NCBI GenBank assembly: GCA_021234155.1
Contig: JAJEKV010000072.1
Coordinates: forward strand, 4,284,407-4,348,406
Origin: Isoetes taiwanensis
Lineage: Eukaryota; Streptophyta; Lycopodiopsida; Isoetales; Isoetaceae
Length of the DNA stretch: 64,000 bases
Direction: 5' to 3'
The notes below the pieces were generated by a model that saw only the letters and a list, made by a program, of their open reading frames with translations, did not search any database and was not told where the DNA came from. A program made the translations under genes and the position numbers. Positions 57,691-64,000 of this stretch are shown piece after piece. Numbering within the stretch: position 1 is the first letter of the stretch; each line of letters starts with the position of its first letter.

Positions 57691-59799
57691 GCGCGAGTGC
57701 GTAGAGTGGCCGTGGAGGCAGAGGGGTCAGCTGCTCGTTATTGAGCGCGGGTTGTAGCATGAGCATTGGCAAGTGTGCGACCTTCAGCTGCTTGTATGAG
57801 GCAAAGGATACTCTGACAAACTTACAACGCGAGGCATCATGTGTTCGAGATTCGGCTTAAAATGAACTGTCTTAGTGGTAGAGTCATGAGGGATAGTAGA
57901 AACCACAAAGGCAGGCCATGTGTCCTGCGGCTTGAGTTGATAGGAACGAGTACCGAAGGCTTGGCACCAACCTAACCCAATTGGACTATTGAACGGGAGG
58001 ATTCAAGGCTTTATAGACTGAACGGGATCCAAGGAATGTCGGTTCTATTGTTGTCGCAATAGAACCGTGGCATTGTGAATATTGCAACTACGGAACTTAC
58101 AGAGATGAGCCGCCTCACCGCCTTCTCACACCGCCACACACCCAAACAAGAATTTGCATGGGGAAACACATACCCTCATGATATACCCGCCGACATTTCC
58201 GTGGGCTAGGTTTTCCTTAAATTCCTGGGGAAACATCAATGATTCCGCTTTGATCATAGAAAATTTAATTAGATTAGCAGCGTAAACCAGGTCAAGAGCC
58301 TGTCAGAGAATTAGCTTTAATTTCTACTACCTCAAGATCTTCAGGTTTTCGACAGAGTGGGTTCTATAAGAGTTTTCTACCCACAATTCTCAGCCCTTTC
58401 TTGGAAACAACTTCTGTAAATTCTCCTTATGAACTGGCCCAAAGGGATTTTGGAGTCGAACCTATATCATCATTGGGTTTAAAGATGGAACCTCGCTCTA
58501 ACAATTCAAGAAATAATAATCGGTGATCTGGAGGTTTTCGGCACAATCCAATTTCGCTTCCTAGTGTTTTAGGATTTTGCTACAGCCCCATAGTTTCCAG
58601 GTTTTTCGCCACCATCCTGTTTGGCTCTCCTGCTTCTGTTTTCTCGCGCCTTTCCAGCTCTTCCCCATCCCTTCTTACAATGATATTCCCGGTAGGCCTG
58701 CGGTGCCCTATCCGGTACCTCCTCTCCCCTTTGATTTGACCCTTCCTGCACTCTTTCATTCGCCATGTCTTTCTCCAATATCTTCCGCACTTTTTGGGTA
58801 GCCAGCCTTTCCGCAGTAATCCGACCAAGAAGTTCCGCCGCAAGTCACCTCGTGAGCTAACCCAAACCATGTCTCATAGGGAATGGGAGCCAGCCTTCTT
58901 CCGAGTCAAAAGCCCTTGCCTTCAAACCCGGGAAGAAATCGACACGTACATTGCCAATTAGGAGTATGATCAAGATAGTGACTGAATCGTGATCAAGGAG
59001 CTCGATGCCCCTTTTTAATCTTCTCCTCAAAACCCAAAGAAAAGCAACGCCATCATCATGGATCCGGCGCGTGATGGGAAAATCTTTCAAGCTAAGAACA
59101 GGAAAATGAATCATTTCTACTCGCAGAGTTTTGGCGACAAAAGATTCGCCAACACTCTCGAACAAAATCCAAAGATCTTGATCTTTGCTCACCTCTAAAA
59201 ATGACCATCAAGTTAGCCACTCTTCCCGCGTAATTGTCAAGTAGCCTTAAAATGGGGGTTTTCTCGATCCACCACATGGATGAACTCAAAGTAAGAGCCA
59301 ACAAATGTTATCGTAATCTCGCTTCAAGATGGTTGGAACAAAGTATCTCTTCAAAATGGTGGAAAGATGGGTCAATCTTTCCCTATCAGGCCGAAAAATG
59401 GAACAAAGACTTCAAAGAATATAATGAGGCGTTCTTCCCGTATGTAGTGTGGTTTCCCTTGAAGACACTCAGGTTAAACCTTGTATGTGCATTTCTTTCT
59501 CCACAGAGCATCCAGGCTGGGCAGCTTCCGTCGCATTAATACCTCCTCCTCCTGCCACTTCGGAGCTGAGCCTTTGCATCTCAAGTTTGAGCGCCTGAAG
59601 GCCCTCTCAAGATCAAGTCTTCAATCAGGTTTCAGCCATGGTGATGCTGCACCAATTCATGCTGCACAAATCAAAGCTCCACAGTGGCTGCTCAAAATTT
59701 CTAGTGCTTACTAGTCCCATTTTAAAATCACATCCCATAGCCATCTTTTCGTGCTGCCAGTAACAGTGATGTTGATAGAGGCCAGCGTGCAGCAGAGAG
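57691..59799. other. Unresolved, overlapping ORFs on both strands
   Basis: GC is higher here. Minus ORFs at 58870-58580, 59192-58857 and 59304-59092 and plus ORFs at 58577-58801 and 59234-59714 overlap. The minus ones may be decayed retroelement coding sequence, but I see no decisive motif. An inverted repeat TTCTATTG..GTCGCAATAGAA lies near 58044-58066. Confidence 0.3.
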
Positions 59800-60300
59800 G
59801 CCTTAGCCTTGGATCCTCAACATGGTAGGGCTTACGCTGCTCTTTCTAAACATAATATGCAGCAGCTGGTAGATGGGATGATGTTAAGCAAGATTAGGAA
59901 ATTGATGAAGGACCGTGGTGTAAAGAAGGAACCTGGTAAAAGCTGTATTTGAGGTTAATGGAAAATGCATGAGTTCAGAGCAGGGATAGATCACATAAAC
60001 AAAACAACTGAGATTTATGCTGAATTGGAGAAGAATGAGAGAAGAGTTTTGCGAGGATATGAGGCAGACGTTCTGTTCTTTTCATGATAAGTTGGGAGGA
60101 TGAGCAAAAGGTGCATCTTTTGTGGCTTACATAGCTTAGAAACTTGCTATGGCATTTGGGGCATTTGAACACTCCAGATGGTACCACACTTCGTGTCATT
60201 AAGAACCTTCGTGTATGCCCTGATTGTCACCTGCTGGTTTCAAAGTATATTTCTAAGCTCTATGGGCTGATATTATCAGTGAGATGCCAACCACGTACTA
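59800..60300 (+). pseudogene. PPR-DYW protein C-terminal pseudogene
   Basis: DYW-type PPR proteins edit C to U in organelle RNA. In changing frames one reads GRAYAALSKHN, SKIRKLMKDRGVKKEPGKSC and EVNGK. MHEFRAGIDHINKTTEIYAEL, cut here to its core E/E+ words, follows, then AMAFG, LNTPDGTTLRVIKNLRVCPD and CHLLVSKYISKLYG. This is the E, E+ and first half of the DYW domain in the right order. Stops (59949-59951 TGA, others) and at least three frameshifts break it. The PPR array before it and the DYW end after it are missing. Confidence 0.8.
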
Positions 60301-61184
60301 CTTCCATGACGCAACCTCGCCTTCCTGCAATGATTACTGAGACCATGGTATTGCACATTTCAGATTAGTCCCCATGCCTTCATCAAATCATCAGTATCAA
60401 TCTAGAATTTAGGATTGACTTTACCACTGTTTTAATCAGTATGGTTTTTGTCCAAGGACTTTAACCTCTGTTTTAAGTGTCGCCGTTAGTAGTCGATCTA
60501 TTGGTAGTATATGACTGAATGGCACAAGACCAGAATTTAACTAAGCGCGCCAGTAGGTGGATAGACTGGAGTGTCTATAAGGCAAAATGAATGTTTGATT
60601 ACATTGTGCATCAGCCCAGTATGATATCAATGAGGCATATGATGAAGTTTATATGTAATTTTTGTTTGAGAGGTCAATGTAAGCGTTTCTGCGTGAATGG
60701 CTGAAGCTCTTGACGTGGTGTGGGCTATGAAGAATCTTTTATCCAGAATCTTTTCCGGCCAAAGTAACTTTTGTCTGATGGCATTATGTCTACTTATTTA
60801 CCAGTTTTATATCATAAAGAGTACGTACTGCTGTACTATGAGGCTATGAGCTCCTGCGTTTCTAAATTGCCAAATAAGATGCCATGTTTTATTTCTAGTA
60901 TGTTACAACCAACTTTACCTTTTGCCTTCATGAAATGCCACGTAAGCTTCCTCGGCTCACAAAATATGTCGTTACTGTTTCTATTTTAAGTATTTTATTG
61001 TAATGTTTTTTTCTATGGCTGCCAATGTTCTAGCCTTGTCATTTTCTTTATTAGAATGAAATTCTCGTTATGCTATAAAATGTATATCGATTTATATTTT
61101 ATTCCTATTCTATTACTGAAATATCGTGAATAATCTCATATTTACATGAGGAACATGTAATGCATCAGCTAGAATCTTACCTAT
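60301..61184. other. No supported gene
   Basis: AT-rich. Short ORFs only. Confidence 0.35.
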
Positions 61185-61241
61185 GAACTCACATCCTTCT
61201 ATCCTTGCTCTCACTAAGAACTCACATCCTTCTATCCTTGC
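61185..61241. repeat. 33-bp tandem duplication
   Basis: GAACTCACATCCTTCTATCC plus its following bases is repeated with a 33-base offset (61185 and 61218). Confidence 0.85.
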
Positions 61242-63048
61242 TTGGCCCTCAAGCTCCTGCAAAGACTCAATACTCATATTTAGCTCCAAAAGATATGCCG
61301 TGCATCATGCTAAATCAACTAGCCAATATTTTCCACAAAAAATCCTCTACCACTTCTAAGGTCACTTTGAAATATATGAATTTAATTTTATGTTTCCATT
61401 ACATTCAAACCTTCCACATGACCATTAAAAATGAAAACATCGCATAGATCCAAGCAAGAAAACGAGGTATGGATCCACAGGAATCGTGACCGAATTCAAA
61501 CAAGATGGCCGACGGTCAAGGAAACCATGAATCGTGAGGAGCTCACCATTACTTTAATTGGTTCCTAACATCCCGACGTAAGATCAAGCCCAACTTACAA
61601 TTAACTGTGACCCAGGCATCTGGAATTCGCCAGGATCCCCGGAAATCGACCGCTCATTCACATATTTAAAACCTTCATTTGCACATGACCATTTACCATG
61701 CACAAATTAATGAACCACAAAAGTCGGGTTGGTCTAACTACGTTTCCACAACAATAACTCAGAAATAAGCAGAAATGAATGTGGAAGTGCATTTGAATCT
61801 CCTAACAAAGTCGCTGAGAACTAACCCTCCCGCCGCAGGCGGCACACTCTCGTGAGCTTCTCAACAACCTAAAGAAAAACCTAACAACAATACAACAAAA
61901 CTCCTCACACCACCGCCAAAGCCCTCAAGACACAAATTCCTCCCCTCTATCTCCATACTTTTTCTCGCTTGAACTTGCTTGGCGGAAATCTAAGTCGACC
62001 ATCTACGTACCGCTCAAGATCGGCCCCGAACAACCGCATACGTACTCTTCGACCGCCATGCATCCTACCCGCAGACGCCGCTTCCATTCACCGCCCAGCA
62101 TCTCGTGCCGTTTCTTGGCTTCAACGACTGGCCCGCTTCGCCCGGCCAGACCGCAAAATTAGAGAACCTGTGCTCAAAGGAAGTGGCTCAAACGCTTATC
62201 CATGCCCTCACTTAAGCAATTTAGTACATGAAAAATAGCCAACCATGGCAACAACAAATTGCAAACACATCAAAATTAGAAACTAGACCACTAAATGCAA
62301 ATAAGTCAGCTTCAAACATGCCAAAATACGGTTTGACATACAATACGCACTAAGAATCTTTAGTCCCCGACCATTGCCGTGAAGGCCCTCCCGCAATACT
62401 CACAAACTCAAACGTGCTGGAAGTTTATTGCAAAGAACATTTTAAAGTATGCACACAAAATGTACTAGACAAAAAATAATGGTCTCTACCCCACTAGTTG
62501 GCTACTAATGTGATCACTAATAATACCTCCCTGCTACTTGTACTGCAAAAGAACAATTCAATTGGGAAAAACTATAAAATACCGCTATGTTTTGAAGAGT
62601 TTCCACCACAAACCCTTGACTTGTGATAATTTCCTTGAAATGTGCTTAATAACATACAAATTATTTTATATATTTTGAAATTGTTCAAATGCATTGAAGA
62701 TTTATGTTAGTTCCCTAAATGCCCTTATGTTTTTTGTTATCTTCCAAAATGCCCTTGACCCATAACATGTCATTTTTTCAAATTTTAAATGTTTCCAAAA
62801 TTTATATGATACACCTCTTAAGATTTCAATGAAATAATTAAATTAGTTCCCTTCAAGAAGTAAGCAATTGAGACACTTTCATTCATTTGTTCCGCCACAA
62901 GAGTAGAATCAAATAAGCTACAACTCGTTGAGAGCAATTTGATGTAGATTTTGAGAGAAAAGTCGATGGAGCAAAAAGACTGGCCCATGCCTTCCTTGGA
63001 AGAATTGTGAATATCAATAGTCGCTTCAGCCAGTAACATAAAAAACTG
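61242..63048. other. No supported gene
   Basis: An 89-codon Arg/Pro-rich ORF at 61969-62238 in a GC-richer patch has no recognisable motif. The rest is AT-rich with no repeat I can place. Confidence 0.35.
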
Positions 63049-63500
63049 ATGGATCCTTTATTTGATCACACGCCTATCCGGGATAATTACTCCAAAGATC
63101 CCACCGCATGGCTTTACTCCTACAATGACCTCCGACACTCTGAATCCCTAGCCATATGGCATTCCCCCGATAAGTTCTCCGATGTCGCTGGGATCTACAT
63201 ATCCTTCAACAACGGCTACAAATGGGACCCAAAATCCATTGTCTTTATATTCATTAAACCTCCTATAGTCTTTGAAAATGAAATGCCTCTCAAACTCGGG
63301 TGTTGGTTTAAAATTGGGATTAAAACTAGAGTCACTATTGCTAATTTATGGTCCCATCTTCAACCATACAAAAGGCCTTTCTATTAATGCCGCTTATTAC
63401 AAACTTCACTTCTATCATGGGACAATGGAAATCGTGAGATCTGCAAACTTCTACATAGTGGCTCTGTATGGTATAATTAAAATTATCATATTTCTTCATT
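63049..63500 (+). pseudogene. Unknown ORF with likely frameshift
   Basis: The ORF 63049-63387 (112 residues) has an ordinary protein-like composition with SVDV-free, Trp-rich stretches such as KDPTAWLYSYNDLRHSES and GYKWDPKSIVFIF. Past its end the overlapping ORF 63272-63502 continues in another frame (FYHGTMEIVRSANFYIVALY). This suggests one frameshift near 63370. I do not recognise the family. No intron borders are evident. Confidence 0.3.
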
Positions 63501-64000
63501 AAATAGAATCCTAAACTCTTTTGATCTCTCTGATTAAAACAACTATTGTGTGGCCTCTACTTCTCTTTTTATGGTCTTGGCCCAAATTATTGAAATGAAG
63601 ACTCCTTCAAAGCTTTTATTTAACCTCTATTAGTACTTATATTTGTATTGTTTATGCCTCTTATAAACCACCCAAGTTGCCTATGCCCAACTTGATTTAT
63701 ATCCAAAGATATTCCTTTTAATATTCCCTATACTGATTGTTTCAAAAGTCGCTTTGATTTGAGATGGACCTGCTTAATCTAAATTGCACCAAATAAGTTA
63801 TCTAGATGCTTCGGTATACCACTGCAAAACAAAGAATGATTGGCGATCTCAAGGATAAAGAAGATTCCAAAGAAATAGTATATGCCATTGGTCTTGATAT
63901 GCTTAATTATTATGGAGAAAGGACCAGCTTATCCCATGGACCAGTAAATGGCAAAGGTAAAAAGGAATTGCAAGGAAGAAACCAGCAGAACTTCAAAAAT
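63501..64000. other. No supported gene to the window edge
   Basis: AT-rich sequence. A gene could start beyond the edge. Confidence 0.3.

Noticed and set aside
1-64000. CRISPR arrays, rRNA genes, bacterial operons
   Set aside because: No regularly spaced short repeats with unique spacers, no rRNA core sequences and no clustered co-directional genes. The window is eukaryotic nuclear DNA.

Overview
This window looks like nuclear DNA of a land plant with a large, repeat-rich genome. It is AT-leaning, its genes have spliceosomal introns with GT/AG borders, and a plant-type cytochrome P450 sits among LTR retrotransposons, several non-LTR (LINE) families, a PIF/Harbinger transposon, MITE-like inverted repeats and microsatellites. 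Three features make me favour a fern or another non-seed vascular plant: a LINE family with CCHC C-termini and microsatellite 3' tails, DYW-type PPR remnants, and an intron-bearing ParB/N4-N6-methyltransferase relic. That placement is inference.

Layout. 0.3-0.9 kb: unknown ORF with one TGA. 0.9-6.2 kb: minus-strand LTR retrotransposon with ~1.65 kb LTRs, primer-binding site and polypurine tract but no recognisable gag-pol. 6.3-6.7 kb: 300-bp-offset duplication. 6.7-8.9 kb: unknown five-exon gene whose exons join in frame. 8.9-9.9 kb: decayed tandem repeats. 9.9-10.7 kb: gag-like ORF with two CCHC zinc knuckles. 10.7-13.7 kb: broken multi-exon gene for a ParB-like domain joined to a beta-class DNA amino-methyltransferase, its introns carrying a recurring palindrome. 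14.0-17.5 kb: Ty3/gypsy 3' half with a 5'-truncated L1 inserted in its integrase (perfect 17-bp target duplication), a 93-bp tandem array and a 3' LTR. 17.5-19.2 kb: two MITE candidates. 20.6-21.0 kb: minus-strand ORF resembling a secreted CLE/PIP peptide precursor. 23-25.3 kb: two LINE 3' ends. 26.8-27.5 kb: decayed SAM-dependent methyltransferase. 29.4-29.8 kb: long inverted repeat. 30.5-32.4 kb: tandem segmental duplication. 32.8-34.8 kb: two-exon P450 with one frameshift. 36-36.8 kb: L1 fragment. 38.4 kb: PPR scrap. 39.0-39.6 kb: long hairpin. 40.6-44.3 kb: two LINE copies bounded by (CT)n. 44.6-48.5 kb: Harbinger transposase (+) facing a decayed trihelix-like ORF (-). 50.4-53.2 kb: much-decayed LINE with endonuclease and RT remnants. 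55.4-57.7 kb: gypsy protease region split by a LINE. 59.8-60.3 kb: PPR-DYW pseudogene. 63.0-63.5 kb: unknown ORF.

How the parts work together. There is no operon or obvious pathway. The window is mainly a record of layered insertions into older insertions. The only candidate functional genes are the P450, the five-exon gene, the peptide-precursor-like ORF and the Harbinger transposase, and three of these carry a single lesion or an uncertainty. The most unusual content is the ParB/methyltransferase relic. Many coding frames break at single-base indels, and paired repeat copies differ mostly at G/C-rich positions. Consensus error should therefore be excluded before any one lesion is taken as biological.
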